A stretch of DNA of 42,244 bases from Planctomycetota bacterium. Its GTDB lineage: Bacteria; Planctomycetota; PUPC01; JACPCR01. This document shows, piece by piece, positions 16,444 to 24,903 of this stretch (positions within the stretch are counted from its first letter, which is position 1; each line of letters opens with the position of its first letter). The DNA lies in NCBI GenBank assembly GCA_027625095.1, contig JAQBXN010000071.1, positions 1-42,244 on the forward strand. Reading direction: 5' to 3'. A model generated the notes under the pieces. That model saw only the letters and a list, made by a program, of their open reading frames with translations. It searched no databases and was not told the origin of the DNA. Both the position numbers and the translations under genes were made by a program.

Positions 16444-17879
16444 ACTCGTCGCAATCTCAGATCAGCAAAGCTGACACATTCGGGAACGGAGAGTCAGGAC
16501 GTTCAGGGGCTATCGCGCTCCTGCTTGCCTTGCTCGTGACGTGCCACGGCTGCGGCAACGGCGCAAAAACCACCGAACCTGCCATCTCCTTTGACGACCA
16601 GGCTCCGCCGGTTGGGCGTACGATTACGCCCTCGGAGTCCTGGACTTCTTTCGCCAACGACGGACAGCACAGTGGCTGGTCTTCTGCAGAATTCTCCCGT
16701 CTCCCAGACGAACCGACCTGGACTTTTTCTCCAGGCGCGCCGCTTTGGGATTACAAAAAGGGAATCAGTGTCTGGTCGTCACCGGCCATTGCCATGGTAG
16801 ATAGCCTGCCCCGGGTTTTTATAGGCAGCTACGATCACCACCTCTACTCCATCGACGCACTGACTGGGAAAAAGCAATGGGCATTCACGGCAGGCGACGG
16901 CATTTTCTCCACCCCGGTGATTGGTAACGTCGAAGGCGACCCAGTCGTTGTATTTGGAAGTGCAGACCGCACCGTATATGCGTTGTTTGCCAAGACGGGC
17001 GACCGCCGATGGACGCATGAAACCTTTCTGTGGAGCGACACCGTAGCTCCATGCCGGATGAGTTCACCGGTTTTGACTGAAATTGCAGGCAAGCCTGTCG
17101 TGCTGATAGCCGCGGCAAACAATGACCGCCAGGGGCTCAAGAACATTCAGAAGGGCGAGCTACTGGCACTTGACCTGTCCTCTGGGGAATTGATTTGGGC
17201 AAAGACACTGACTTCGACCTTCATTACCTCTCCATGCATTGGAGAGATAACAGGGGGCAGGCACATCTTCGTCGCCTGCCAGGACGGCACGGTCCGCGCC
17301 CTGGAATGCGAAACGGGAAAGACACGCTGGAAATACACGGCGAACGAGCTCATCTACAGTTCGGTCTCTTTTGCAGTCATTCACGGCCGCCCCCTGGTCT
17401 TTTTCGGAACTCGACATAACAGCACCTACGCCCTCGACGCCACCACGGGCAAAAGTATTTGGAAACACAAGTGCGGCTACTGGATTGATTCGACCCCCGC
17501 GTTCGCCGATGTCGACCGACGCCCGATGGTGTTCATCGGCAGCTATGACCGTGGAATCTACGGCCTCGATGCCCGAACCGGCAAAGAGGTGTGGAAGAAA
17601 TCCACCCGGGAATGGGTCTCTGCATCGCCACTTATCGCCTCACTTGCCGGCAAAACCACAGTCTTCGTTTCCAGTCTCGACCGCAACCTCTACGCGTACG
17701 ACGCAAGCACCGGCGAAAGGGCATGGAGTTTCGATGGCGGCGATTTCATATGGAGTCACATCCAGCAGGGCGATGCCCTCTGGTCAAGCCCCACGGCAGC
17801 CAAACTTGGTGAACACAACCTTTTGATCTATCCAAGCTTCAGCTACCGCATTCACGGTTTTGTGGGCGGTCGCAATTGA
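16440..17879 (+). CDS. PQQ-type beta-propeller (lipo)protein
   Basis: Predicted exported seven-bladed beta-propeller of 479 residues. Repeats of the form YxxDAxTGKxxW recur: YSIDALTGKKQW, YALFAKTGDRRW, LALDLSSGELIW, RALECETGKTRW, YALDATTGKSIW, YGLDARTGKEVW and YAYDASTGERAW. The N-terminus has an unusually long polar leader, then a hydrophobic stretch IALLLALLVT followed by CHGCG (Cys35 and Cys38), probably a lipoprotein signal. The GTG start at 16440 overlaps the preceding stop by 4 nt. No dehydrogenase catalytic motifs or haem sites are obvious. Like BamB-type proteins it could be a scaffold; the link to a membrane ferredoxin suggests a redox or PQQ role instead. Function is inferred. Confidence 0.85.
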   Translation: MNSSQSQISKADTFGNGESGRSGAIALLLALLVTCHGCGNGAKTTEPAISFDDQAPPVGRTITPSESWTSFANDGQHSGWSSAEFSRLPDEPTWTFSPGAPLWDYKKGISVWSSPAIAMVDSLPRVFIGSYDHHLYSIDALTGKKQWAFTAGDGIFSTPVIGNVEGDPVVVFGSADRTVYALFAKTGDRRWTHETFLWSDTVAPCRMSSPVLTEIAGKPVVLIAAANNDRQGLKNIQKGELLALDLSSGELIWAKTLTSTFITSPCIGEITGGRHIFVACQDGTVRALECETGKTRWKYTANELIYSSVSFAVIHGRPLVFFGTRHNSTYALDATTGKSIWKHKCGYWIDSTPAFADVDRRPMVFIGSYDRGIYGLDARTGKEVWKKSTREWVSASPLIASLAGKTTVFVSSLDRNLYAYDASTGERAWSFDGGDFIWSHIQQGDALWSSPTAAKLGEHNLLIYPSFSYRIHGFVGGRN

Positions 17880-18053
17880 ATCATTTGTATAATGTCGCGT
17901 GTCTCACACCCTTGGCCCAACCACCCGGGACAAGGACACGTTCACGCGAGTTCATCAAGAGTGAACCTGATGAAACGTTCTCTTTCTCGTCGATACCGAA
18001 CTCGTAGCATAATCACCAAAAAGTACCTGCTCCCCTGAGAAATGTGACGACCG

Positions 18054-18755
18054 ATGGAACTCTCAATCCCCTTCAACGGGGGCAAAATTAAATTAGACCT
18101 TGTAGTCGAAGACGGCGTTCACCATCCCGGTGAGGCGGTCATCGAAAGGTTGAAGAGCATTGAAATCTGTGGAGGGGAATCTGCCCTCGACCTCGGCTGC
18201 GGTTGCGGCGTCTATGGGCTATTTGCAGCGAAGGCAGGATGCAGGGAGGTCACCCTCACGGATGTCTGCCCTGCCGCGGTTTCATCCGCCCTGGTCAACG
18301 CCAGGCTGAATGGGCTGCAGCATGTGAAGTGCCTTCAAGGTGATTTCTTTGAGCCCGTTACAGGGCAGCGTTTCGACATTGTCTTCGCCAATTTACCGCA
18401 GACTCCCGCTCCGCATCCGATTCAGTTAGACAAGTGGGGTGGGCCGGAAGGCACGCAATACCTCACGCGGCTCGCTACCGAAGCTCCGAATTACTTGAAA
18501 CCTGGCGGTAGCCTCTATTTTTGCCATACAGGTTTGGCGAATCCAAACGCTGTGAATGACCTGTTCTCGAAAGCATTTGATCTGAAAGTCGTTAATCAGA
18601 GAGACCGGTTTTTTCAAAGGGAAGAATACGAGTCATATCAGCCGGGACTCTTTCATTACCTCATGGATCTTCGGAAGGCTGGGAAGGCCAAGTTTGAGTC
18701 GAACGGCGAAGGCTGGTGTTTTCAAACCCGATTTATCAGGGCGTCGAAAAAGTAG
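18054..18755 (+). CDS. Class I SAM-dependent methyltransferase (PrmC/RsmC-like)
   Basis: Predicted methyltransferase of 233 residues. SAM motif I is ALDLGCGCGVYGLFAA near residue 44. Acidic motif II follows in VTLTDVCPAAV. The catalytic-loop motif IV reads FANLPQTP rather than NPPY, near residue 107, so the substrate amine geometry is of the N-methyltransferase type but with a substitution. The GPEGTQYL segment after it resembles the GGxDGL of PrmC-like enzymes. Target (protein glutamine, rRNA or small molecule) cannot be decided. No strong ribosome site; 174 nt from the preceding gene. Confidence 0.78.
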   Translation: MELSIPFNGGKIKLDLVVEDGVHHPGEAVIERLKSIEICGGESALDLGCGCGVYGLFAAKAGCREVTLTDVCPAAVSSALVNARLNGLQHVKCLQGDFFEPVTGQRFDIVFANLPQTPAPHPIQLDKWGGPEGTQYLTRLATEAPNYLKPGGSLYFCHTGLANPNAVNDLFSKAFDLKVVNQRDRFFQREEYESYQPGLFHYLMDLRKAGKAKFESNGEGWCFQTRFIRASKK

Positions 18756-18786
18756 TACACCCGCCGCGGAGCCTCGATACCACGAT

Positions 18787-19869
18787 TCATACAAACCGAT
18801 AACTGCTCATCGATTTTTCATACACCCTGAGATGCGCTTCCGCCTCCGCCTCTGGTGGGTGACTCTTCTTGACTGCTGCCAATGCATTCGCTCCGATCTG
18901 TTTTCGGAGACTGGCGTCCCTGGCCAACACTTCAGCCTTGGAAAACAGGTCCTCCACATCATGTAATCGCAGCATCGGCTCTTCCGGCTCACTACTCACG
19001 TGATAAAGCAGTCCCGTTGGGTTTGGCTCATCTCCAGTCACAAAAGCACGATTGCCTTCCACATCAGAGGCCAGGACACACCTCTCAGCGGCCATTGCCT
19101 CCAGAATGACATTCGAGCCTCCCTCGGAAAAAGAGGTGTTCAAAATCACGTCGGACATTCGGTACCAGGAATACATCTCATCTCGAGGCCGTTCCCCCGG
19201 GAAGTGAATCCAATCCCTGCCCCTGCAGACGTCGACCAGCTCTGCGTAGCAGGAGTCTTCAATGACGTGCCCGAGAAAGAGAAGATGAACAGGCAACCCC
19301 TCATTTCGTAATCGCGCCAGAGGTTCGACAGCAAATATCGGATTTTTGACTTTGCGAAAATTGGCCGGTAGCAGAAACAGAATGTCACCCTCTTCGAATC
19401 CCTCTTTAAATCGATCTGTTTGAAGAGAGGTATTCGGGAAATGCACGCCCTTCGGGACAACGGTCGCCAAAGTCGAGACACCGAGGTCGGCAATCTTTTC
19501 GGTCGTATCCAGGTTCGCACAAATCAGGTGTGCCGACTTGTTGAGATTAGCGATGACGTTCTGTCGTTTCGCATCGTCAAAGACATCTACGTTAAGGTCC
19601 GTTCCAGTAATCGTAAGCACAAACGGAATATCGAGTGATTCCGCCAGCCGCGACGCCGTGGCGCCTGCTCTAGACGCGTTAAACGCATGAATAATTTCTG
19701 GCTCGTATTCCTGAAACTCTCGCCTGAGTTCCTCTTCAGTTTTTCCGAAAGATGAAATACTTCTGGCATCAACACCAATCTGTGACAGGCCATGACGGAT
19801 ACGTTCAAGAGAGGTGTTCTTGCCGCAGATAGTGTCCGGCGATTCCACCGTGAACAGGACAACTCTCAT
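18787..19869 (-). CDS. Glycosyltransferase family 4
   Basis: Predicted GT-B retaining glycosyltransferase of 360 residues, cytoplasmic or membrane-peripheral. The N-terminal Rossmann domain contains EYEPEIIHAFNASRAG and VLTITGTDLNVDVFD. The C-terminal donor-binding domain contains the SEGGSNVILEAMA motif near residue 255-265 with the E-x7-E pair. ATG at 19869 has GAGGAG 5 nt upstream, and that site lies inside the tail of the ChbG-like frame. The ATG overlaps the TGA that would end the full-length ChbG frame (ATGA). The sugar is unknown; surface polysaccharide or glycolipid synthesis is the likely role. Confidence 0.87.
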   Translation of the reverse strand: MRVVLFTVESPDTICGKNTSLERIRHGLSQIGVDARSISSFGKTEEELRREFQEYEPEIIHAFNASRAGATASRLAESLDIPFVLTITGTDLNVDVFDDAKRQNVIANLNKSAHLICANLDTTEKIADLGVSTLATVVPKGVHFPNTSLQTDRFKEGFEEGDILFLLPANFRKVKNPIFAVEPLARLRNEGLPVHLLFLGHVIEDSCYAELVDVCRGRDWIHFPGERPRDEMYSWYRMSDVILNTSFSEGGSNVILEAMAAERCVLASDVEGNRAFVTGDEPNPTGLLYHVSSEPEEPMLRLHDVEDLFSKAEVLARDASLRKQIGANALAAVKKSHPPEAEAEAHLRVYEKSMSSYRFV

Positions 19870-20141
19870 TTGGTCTCCTCTGCCCAATCGGCGGTGGAAT
19901 AGTTTACGGGAACAGCATGATCCGACAGCCAGTCAAGGAAGTCTAGGGAGGTGAGCAGCCGAAGCTCGTTTTCGCGATCAGGATTCGCCGAGTAATAGAC
20001 CGAATCGTCCGTGCAGAGGCCCGGATGTGTCATTAACTCCGTCGTGGGTGAGCGGAAATTCAGGATCGTCTTCTTGAGGTTTTCAGCGGTGAAATGCTCT
20101 GCCAGAACAATCCCGGCGAACTCGCCGGGTGATTTCAGCCG
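19866..20141 (-). pseudogene. C-terminal remainder of ChbG-like gene after in-frame TGA
   Basis: The reading frame of the ChbG/YdjC gene continues past its TGA with no other stop for 91 codons. The translated tail contains TELMTHPGLCTDDSVYY and then RENELRLLTS, which match the conserved HPG and R-x-x-EL segments at the C-terminus of ChbG/HpnK proteins. It ends at TGA 19868-19866, overlapping the glycosyltransferase ATG as ATGA. This shows the tail belonged to a full-length gene of about 299 codons. It may be lost by a nonsense change, joined by readthrough, or separated by a sequence error. Confidence 0.8.
20112..20129 (-). other. GC-rich hairpin downstream of the in-frame TGA
   Basis: Minus strand CCCGGCGA-GT-TCGCCGGG is a perfect 8-bp inverted repeat (7-bp or shorter stem if the loop is relaxed). 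It begins 12 nt after the TGA at 20144-20142. There is no T-tract, so it is not an intrinsic terminator. Its position is in the range where stop-codon recoding structures occur, but coding sequence can carry such palindromes by chance. Confidence 0.6.
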
Positions 20142-20768
20142 TCACGGCCTGCTCCGCATCGCACAGTCAGCGAGTGTGCGAAAGAACGCTGCTTTGCGAT
20201 GCCCTGCGCGCTCCAGCTCAATTCCACCCTCCGACAATTCGGCTGGCCTGATTTCCGGAACGCCATCTGAACCGGTTTCGTTATGAATAACAGCTCCACT
20301 CTCGCGAGGAAGACGAACACCTCTGATGACTGGAAACTCGTTCATCACCCTCATTAAGACTTCCCACACTCCAGGAAAGACATGAATGTGATTGTGCCCA
20401 TCCAGATGGGTCGGAACGAGACCCGTCTCAAGAAAGGCTTCTATCTGCGCACGGAATTCGGCGGCAACTTCTTCCTGCACGATACGGCCATGCCACGCCT
20501 GACTCCATAGCTCGCGTTTTGGTTTGAAGATTCCAGATGGCGCAAGGCTCTTCGCCTGACTGAGTGGGCGGCCATCCGTCAGGTTCAGGTGGAGCCCAAG
20601 TCCGAGCCCGGGCTCAGCCCTGGCAATTGACACAATCTGTTTGAATGCCCGGCCATTAACAATTGCAGTTGTGCTGCGGACACAGCCGGCCTGGAAGGCA
20701 CGAATGATGCCTTCGTTCCTTTGCTCATCAATACCTGCATCATCCGCGTTGAAAATAATTTGGAACAT
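20142..20768 (-). CDS. ChbG/YdjC-family carbohydrate deacetylase, truncated by in-frame TGA
   Basis: Divalent-metal carbohydrate deacetylase family (ChbG on chitooligosaccharides, HpnK in hopanoid synthesis). The N-terminal NADDAGIDEQRNEGI supplies the metal-binding aspartates. GLGLHLNLTDGRPLS and THLDGHNHIHVFPGVW supply the histidine site near residue 125. As it stands the protein stops at 208 residues, shorter than the roughly 250-290 usual in the family, because of a TGA in the variable linker after RSRP. The missing C-terminal third is present in the same frame downstream. Position in front of a GT4 gene suggests glycan processing. A single C-to-T change of a CGA Arg codon would explain the stop. 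Confidence 0.85.
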   Translation of the reverse strand: MFQIIFNADDAGIDEQRNEGIIRAFQAGCVRSTTAIVNGRAFKQIVSIARAEPGLGLGLHLNLTDGRPLSQAKSLAPSGIFKPKRELWSQAWHGRIVQEEVAAEFRAQIEAFLETGLVPTHLDGHNHIHVFPGVWEVLMRVMNEFPVIRGVRLPRESGAVIHNETGSDGVPEIRPAELSEGGIELERAGHRKAAFFRTLADCAMRSRP

Positions 20769-20835
20769 TTGAGTCTGGATCGTTATGTGATTTTTTGAAA
20801 CCTAAAGACAACAGGATTTGGGAAACAGTAATGAA

Positions 20836-20867
20836 ACAGATAAATCACTCTGTCCTGACTTATCTGT
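20836..20867. other. Hairpin in divergent intergenic region
   Basis: ACAGATAA (20836-20843) and TTATCTGT (20860-20867) form an 8-bp perfect stem with a 16-nt loop. It sits in the 220-bp region between the divergent ChbG-like and epimerase genes. This could be an operator or a leader structure; no T-tract follows. Nothing else was identified in the region. Confidence 0.45.
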
Positions 20868-20988
20868 CGCGCTTTCCGGCTGGTTTGAATGAATATATCT
20901 AGATAATCCAACTGCCGTTTTTTACAAACGACTGCTATTCTCGTACGCATTCGGTGTACGGCCTCCATTCCTCCAAGCACTCAAGCAC

Positions 20989-21945
20989 ATGCGTGTCGCA
21001 GTCACTGGTTGTTCGGGATATCTGGCGGGACAGCTCATTCCACATCTCCTGGCCGATGAAGCTATCAGTGAGGTCATCGGATTGGATGTCTTGCCGCCAC
21101 GGTTGCAGCCGCCGGGAATGTCCTTTCTGCAACGTGATATCCGGGACGAACACCTTGGCGAATCCCTCCTTGAACTTGATATTGATGTGATGGCACATTT
21201 GGCCTTCATCCTGAATCCGACGAAGGACGAGGCCTTCATGCGATCGATTAACGTAGATGGCACCCGGAACATTCTGGCTGCGTGTGAGAGTTCCGGAATT
21301 CGCCGAGTTCTAGTCACTTCGAGCGCGTCAGCCTATGGCGCTCGTGAAGTGAACACTTCGATGCTGAATGAAGACACTCCCTTGCCTGCCCCGGAAGAAA
21401 TTGGTTTTTCCTATGCCAGGCACAAAATTGAGCAGGAATTGATCTGCGACGAATTCAGGGACTCACTCGAGATCATACGCGCCAGGCCGGTCGCCGTACT
21501 TGGGCCAAATACGGACAATTTCATTCAGAAGATGCTGACCCAGCCATCCCTCGTGACCCTGCGCGATTTCAATCCGGACATGCAATTCGTACACGAAAGG
21601 GATCTCGGCTATGCGCTCTACTGCTTATTCAAGAATGGCGAAAGTGGTGCATACAACATTGCCGCTCCGGACACGATCAAAATTCACGACATCGCCGAGA
21701 TCATCAGACGCCCCCTGAAACGCTATCCAACAAAGTTGCTCACAAGAGTGACGGCATTGCTTTGGAGATTAGGCCGGGCCGCTGTGCCAGCAGAGTATCT
21801 GCCTTACATTCAATATCCATGGACCGTCGATACCGCCAAAGCCGAAAAGGCAGGATTCAAGGCACGCTGGAGCACCGTCGATGCGCTCCGGCAGTTGAAT
21901 GCTCGGACAACTGATTTGGTGCGCAGTCCGGCGGATGACAAGTGA
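20989..21945 (+). CDS. NAD-dependent epimerase/dehydratase (extended SDR)
   Basis: Extended short-chain dehydrogenase of 318 residues acting on a nucleotide sugar. The cofactor motif TGCSGYLAGQL is at residues 6-16. The catalytic Ser and the YxxxK pair are in VTSSASAYG and SYARHKIEQEL. The NVDGTRNILAACESSGIRR segment is typical of UDP-glucose 4-epimerase relatives. The C-terminal substrate domain (FVHERDLGYALYC, then YNIAAPDTI) is intact. No Shine-Dalgarno site is visible. Divergent from the ChbG/GT4 pair, so it may share regulation in a surface-sugar locus. Confidence 0.87.
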   Translation: MRVAVTGCSGYLAGQLIPHLLADEAISEVIGLDVLPPRLQPPGMSFLQRDIRDEHLGESLLELDIDVMAHLAFILNPTKDEAFMRSINVDGTRNILAACESSGIRRVLVTSSASAYGAREVNTSMLNEDTPLPAPEEIGFSYARHKIEQELICDEFRDSLEIIRARPVAVLGPNTDNFIQKMLTQPSLVTLRDFNPDMQFVHERDLGYALYCLFKNGESGAYNIAAPDTIKIHDIAEIIRRPLKRYPTKLLTRVTALLWRLGRAAVPAEYLPYIQYPWTVDTAKAEKAGFKARWSTVDALRQLNARTTDLVRSPADDK

Positions 21946-21976
21946 GAGGCCGGTAGTGAAGAATCTCGTGGCGACG

Positions 21977-22076
21977 GGCTACCAGATTCGTTCGTAAAAA
22001 GTCCCCTGAGACCTCTCTTTGCCCCTTCGGAGCTAAGAATGAAAAGATGGACTTATTACGAACGAATCTGCCAGCC
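21977..22076. repeat. 100-bp element with 28-bp inverted repeats
   Basis: Arms at 21977-22004 and 22049-22076 are inverted copies with three mismatches in 28; the core CAGATTCGTTCGTAA is perfect for 15 bp. The 44-bp middle has no gene. It lies between the convergent epimerase and TIM-barrel genes. It could act as a bidirectional terminator, a structured RNA or a miniature mobile element. Confidence 0.75.
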
Positions 22077-22162
22077 TGTCCGCCCGACTAGAGACTTACC
22101 AGCCAACCCGGACACTACCCAAAACACACGGAAAGGCTGGCGGCCAGTCGCCAGGGGGTAAA

Positions 22163-23563
22163 TCAGGAACGCGAATTCGAAGCCCACACTTCTCGCGTCA
22201 CATCGAGTTTCTCATCGCTCAAATATCCATATCGGTTGATCCAGCCTCCTGCGGCTTCACTTTCAGCGACCAGGCGAAAGCGTCGCTCGTAATCATCGAG
22301 CGGACCGTAGCCATGGACTAGAGGCAAAATTTCAGCATTGCCGCGGGCGGCCGAAACAGCTTGCCTGATCTTTCGTCTCTGTGGCTCATCGGGGATCGGA
22401 TGTGGCTCGTCCGGCTCGGGATAACCGTAATCACTGATACTGGTGCCCGGTTCGCCTTCCGCGAGATCAAGCAGGTTGACGAGAGCTCTTACCAGCAGCG
22501 ATTCATCGAGTCCCGGATTCGCTTCCAGAAGCTCGTCTCCCCAGAACTTGATGATTAGAGACCAGTGCATGGTATAGAGCTTGGGGGCGATAGATTCACA
22601 GACCTCCGCAGCTCGGGCAAAATCAAGACCGGTGATGAAGGTGAATGGCGGCATGAACGCATTTGCCGAAAGCTCTTTTTCCGGACCGCCGTATTCAGTG
22701 ATTGCGTCTCGAAAATCCTTGAGCAGGTCCTTTGAAAGCTCGGCCTTCAATCTGAACCATTCGCCCACGCCGGGGAACAGGTTCATCTGGTGAAGGAGTG
22801 AATACTTGCCCCGGTCGACGGAAGCCAAGTCTTCCAGGTCCGCGTTCTTCAATCCGCCGTGGAGGTAGGCGTAAAAACGTGCCACCTCGTTTCGTATTAA
22901 AGAGAAATCAAATCCGCGCTCCGCTGCCCAATGCTCCACGTGTCCTCCAAAATCCTGAAACGCCTCGCAGAGCTTGTAGCAGGGATACTCCGGCCAGTCC
23001 GGACGAAAGCCGTCGATCTCAGGATAGACCTCGAACACATCTCGGATGAATGCCCGGTTGTAGGCTCGCACTGCTTCACTGGCAAGACTCGCAGTATTGG
23101 CCATTCGGCCCACCGGCATACTTCCGTCAGGCAAACGAGGCACATCCTCCGGAAGCATTCCCGGCGGCTGGGCTGCGCCCATCTGAATGTAAACACGGTG
23201 TCCCGCGGCTTTCGCTTCCCGAATAAACTCGCCCATGATCGGGCCAGCCGATTCCGTCAGGTCGTTGGGCTTTCGAGGTCGATAGACAGAGCCCTCATAA
23301 AACTCCTCCCTGGAGGTGAATGCAGGCCCGCCGCGTGCCCAGAGGGCCGTTTTTCCCCACAGCGGACGGTCAAAGACACGCGGGCTGGCGCCGGCATCTG
23401 TCGGCGGCATCCAGAATCCTTCGCCCTCTGCGCATGGTGCGGTGACTGACGTATTCACCGCAACCGCATTCGCACCGGCACGATCGAGACTTATAAGAAT
23501 GCCGTCAATCCCCTCATTTTGAATGTAAGGGGACATGACCGTGATGCCGAGGAAATCGGACAT
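22163..23563 (-). CDS. TIM-barrel glycoside-hydrolase-like protein
   Basis: Soluble protein of 466 residues without signal peptide. I do not recognise a named family with certainty; the pattern resembles uncharacterised GH10-like/GHL TIM barrels. Early barrel strands are visible in GIDGILISLDRAGANAVAV and GHRVYIQMGAAQPPG. A strongly conserved-looking segment IDGFRPDWPEYPCYKL near residue 190 could hold the catalytic acids and substrate-stacking aromatics. No Shine-Dalgarno site precedes the ATG at 23563. It follows the DUF1080 gene by 57 nt on the same strand and is probably the last gene of that operon. Confidence 0.6.
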   Translation of the reverse strand: MSDFLGITVMSPYIQNEGIDGILISLDRAGANAVAVNTSVTAPCAEGEGFWMPPTDAGASPRVFDRPLWGKTALWARGGPAFTSREEFYEGSVYRPRKPNDLTESAGPIMGEFIREAKAAGHRVYIQMGAAQPPGMLPEDVPRLPDGSMPVGRMANTASLASEAVRAYNRAFIRDVFEVYPEIDGFRPDWPEYPCYKLCEAFQDFGGHVEHWAAERGFDFSLIRNEVARFYAYLHGGLKNADLEDLASVDRGKYSLLHQMNLFPGVGEWFRLKAELSKDLLKDFRDAITEYGGPEKELSANAFMPPFTFITGLDFARAAEVCESIAPKLYTMHWSLIIKFWGDELLEANPGLDESLLVRALVNLLDLAEGEPGTSISDYGYPEPDEPHPIPDEPQRRKIRQAVSAARGNAEILPLVHGYGPLDDYERRFRLVAESEAAGGWINRYGYLSDEKLDVTREVWASNSRS

Positions 23564-23620
23564 GGGAGCAGAGAAGTTGAGTTCAGGTATCTGGATCTGC
23601 GGCGGCTGACCGCGAACTTT

Positions 23621-24364
23621 TTACTGTTCGTCGTAATCCGTCATCTTTCGAATCCAAATATTTCTGTAACGCACGAGGTCGCCATGATCCTGCAGCACAA
23701 TCGGGCCAGTCGGCGCATGTGGCTTGTAAGCCGGAGCATTGCGATGGCCGGTTGGGCCGAGACATTCTTTATGAATATGCACTGGCAGCCCGTTCTGAAT
23801 GACGGTGATATAGGTGGGCTTGACAACCTTGTCGCCATCGAAATGAGCAGAATAGAAATAAATGTCGTATGTCTGCCACTCGCCCGGTTTACGGCAGGCA
23901 TTTACCAGCGGCGGAAACTGCCCGTAGATAGAAGCGGTAAGACCGTCGGCATAGGTCGGGTTGTCGTAACAGTCGAGCACCTGGATCTCATAAAGTCCAA
24001 GCAGAAACACGCCACTGTTGCCGCGGCCCTGGCTTTCGCCTTTTACATCCACGGGTGCCGCCCACTCAACGTGCAGGTGGCAATCACCAAAGGCATCAAT
24101 GGTCTGGATATTGCCGGTCTTGGGAACAACTTCCATATAATCATTCTTAACTTTCCAGCCCACCGCGGAACCGTCTCGGCCGACCCACTTCGCTGTGTCC
24201 GTGCCATCGAACAACACCGCCGCATCACTGGGAGGGCAGCCCGCCTTTTCCTGGGTACTCACCGCAGGGGGTGTCACGATGCGGGGCTGCGGCCGTTTGC
24301 CGTCGTGCACTCGCCAGTCCTGTCCCGGGATCATAGGCGTGTCGTCGTATCCGATTCCAGCCAT
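23621..24364 (-). CDS. DUF1080 (3-keto-disaccharide hydrolase) domain protein
   Basis: Single DUF1080/PF06439 jelly-roll domain, 247 residues; some members cleave 3-keto-glycosides. Family landmarks include VLFDGTDTAKWVG, GDCHLHVEWAAP, GRGNSGVFLLGLYEIQVLD, the RKPGEWQTYDIYF strand and the final YRNIWIRKM. The N-terminus GYDDTPMIPGQDWRVHDG is typical of the version common in PVC bacteria. ATG at 24364 has AAGGAG 6 nt upstream; an ATG 12 codons earlier lacks one. No signal peptide is evident. A Gfo/Idh oxidoreductase in the window could in principle supply 3-keto substrates, but it is 9 kb away. Confidence 0.87.
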   Translation of the reverse strand: MAGIGYDDTPMIPGQDWRVHDGKRPQPRIVTPPAVSTQEKAGCPPSDAAVLFDGTDTAKWVGRDGSAVGWKVKNDYMEVVPKTGNIQTIDAFGDCHLHVEWAAPVDVKGESQGRGNSGVFLLGLYEIQVLDCYDNPTYADGLTASIYGQFPPLVNACRKPGEWQTYDIYFYSAHFDGDKVVKPTYITVIQNGLPVHIHKECLGPTGHRNAPAYKPHAPTGPIVLQDHGDLVRYRNIWIRKMTDYDEQ

Positions 24365-24430
24365 AGTCTTCTCCTTTGATCTGAAGTGGATGACAGGCAA
24401 TTCGCCTGTCCTGGGTGATGTTTAATGCCG

Positions 24431-24898
24431 TTACGCGGGGCAGATTTGATCCCCGACGTGAATGAACCCTTCTGTCAGAATTCTGGCTCTGAGTCCACCG
24501 CGATGAACCAGGCCCTTCTCAACCTTCGGGTCGGTTAACTTCGCCAGATGCCCACAGGGCTCACAAAGCCGGATACCTTCGAGTTTGACATCACCGACCT
24601 GAAATTCATGCCCGACCAGGTGGTTCAACGGCACGCCGCGGGTCACGATGTTTCTACGGGCTTCGCCAGGCGCGATCTCCACCTGGTATTCACGCGGCAG
24701 AGCCTCAATAGCCTCCATCTCGATGAGAGTGACCTCCCGGTCCGGCTTAGTCGGGTCTGAGAAAGAACCCTGGCCCGCGCAATAGCGATCGCCTTCAAGC
24801 CCACTGCCCGGGATGGCGCGAACCCGGTCTACAGATTCGAGGGAGTCAACTTTGCGCCTGGTAATGTGAATGGAGGCGACGTGGCCCTTGAAGTTCAT
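24431..24898 (-). CDS. Stand-alone MOSC-domain protein
   Basis: MOSC (molybdenum cofactor sulfurase C-terminal) domain protein of 155 residues. Such proteins are thought to carry persulfide sulfur or bind molybdopterin ligands. The glycine-rich GSGLEGDRYCAGQG, the REVTLIEMEAIEAL segment, ARRNIVTRGVPLNHLVG and the RLCEPCGHL cysteine motif near residue 112-117 are family landmarks. No fused ferredoxin or beta-barrel domain. It starts 5 nt after the stop of the aldolase gene, with GAGG 11 nt upstream, so the two are co-transcribed. No molybdoenzyme is present in the window. Confidence 0.86.
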   Translation of the reverse strand: MNFKGHVASIHITRRKVDSLESVDRVRAIPGSGLEGDRYCAGQGSFSDPTKPDREVTLIEMEAIEALPREYQVEIAPGEARRNIVTRGVPLNHLVGHEFQVGDVKLEGIRLCEPCGHLAKLTDPKVEKGLVHRGGLRARILTEGFIHVGDQICPA

Positions 24899-24903
24899 GA
24901 TTG

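Noticed and set aside
17888..17893. Isolated TATAAT as promoter of the methyltransferase gene
   Set aside because: No acceptable -35 element at 16-18 bp and the box is 160 nt from the start codon.
20142..20144. Selenocysteine codon as the preferred reading of the ChbG TGA
   Set aside because: The position is in a variable linker after the metal-binding region, not at a cysteine site of the family, and no selenocysteine genes are seen. Kept only as an alternative because of the downstream hairpin.
20783..20980. 65-codon open frame on the minus strand
   Set aside because: No ribosome site, no recognisable features, and it covers the divergent promoter region and a hairpin.
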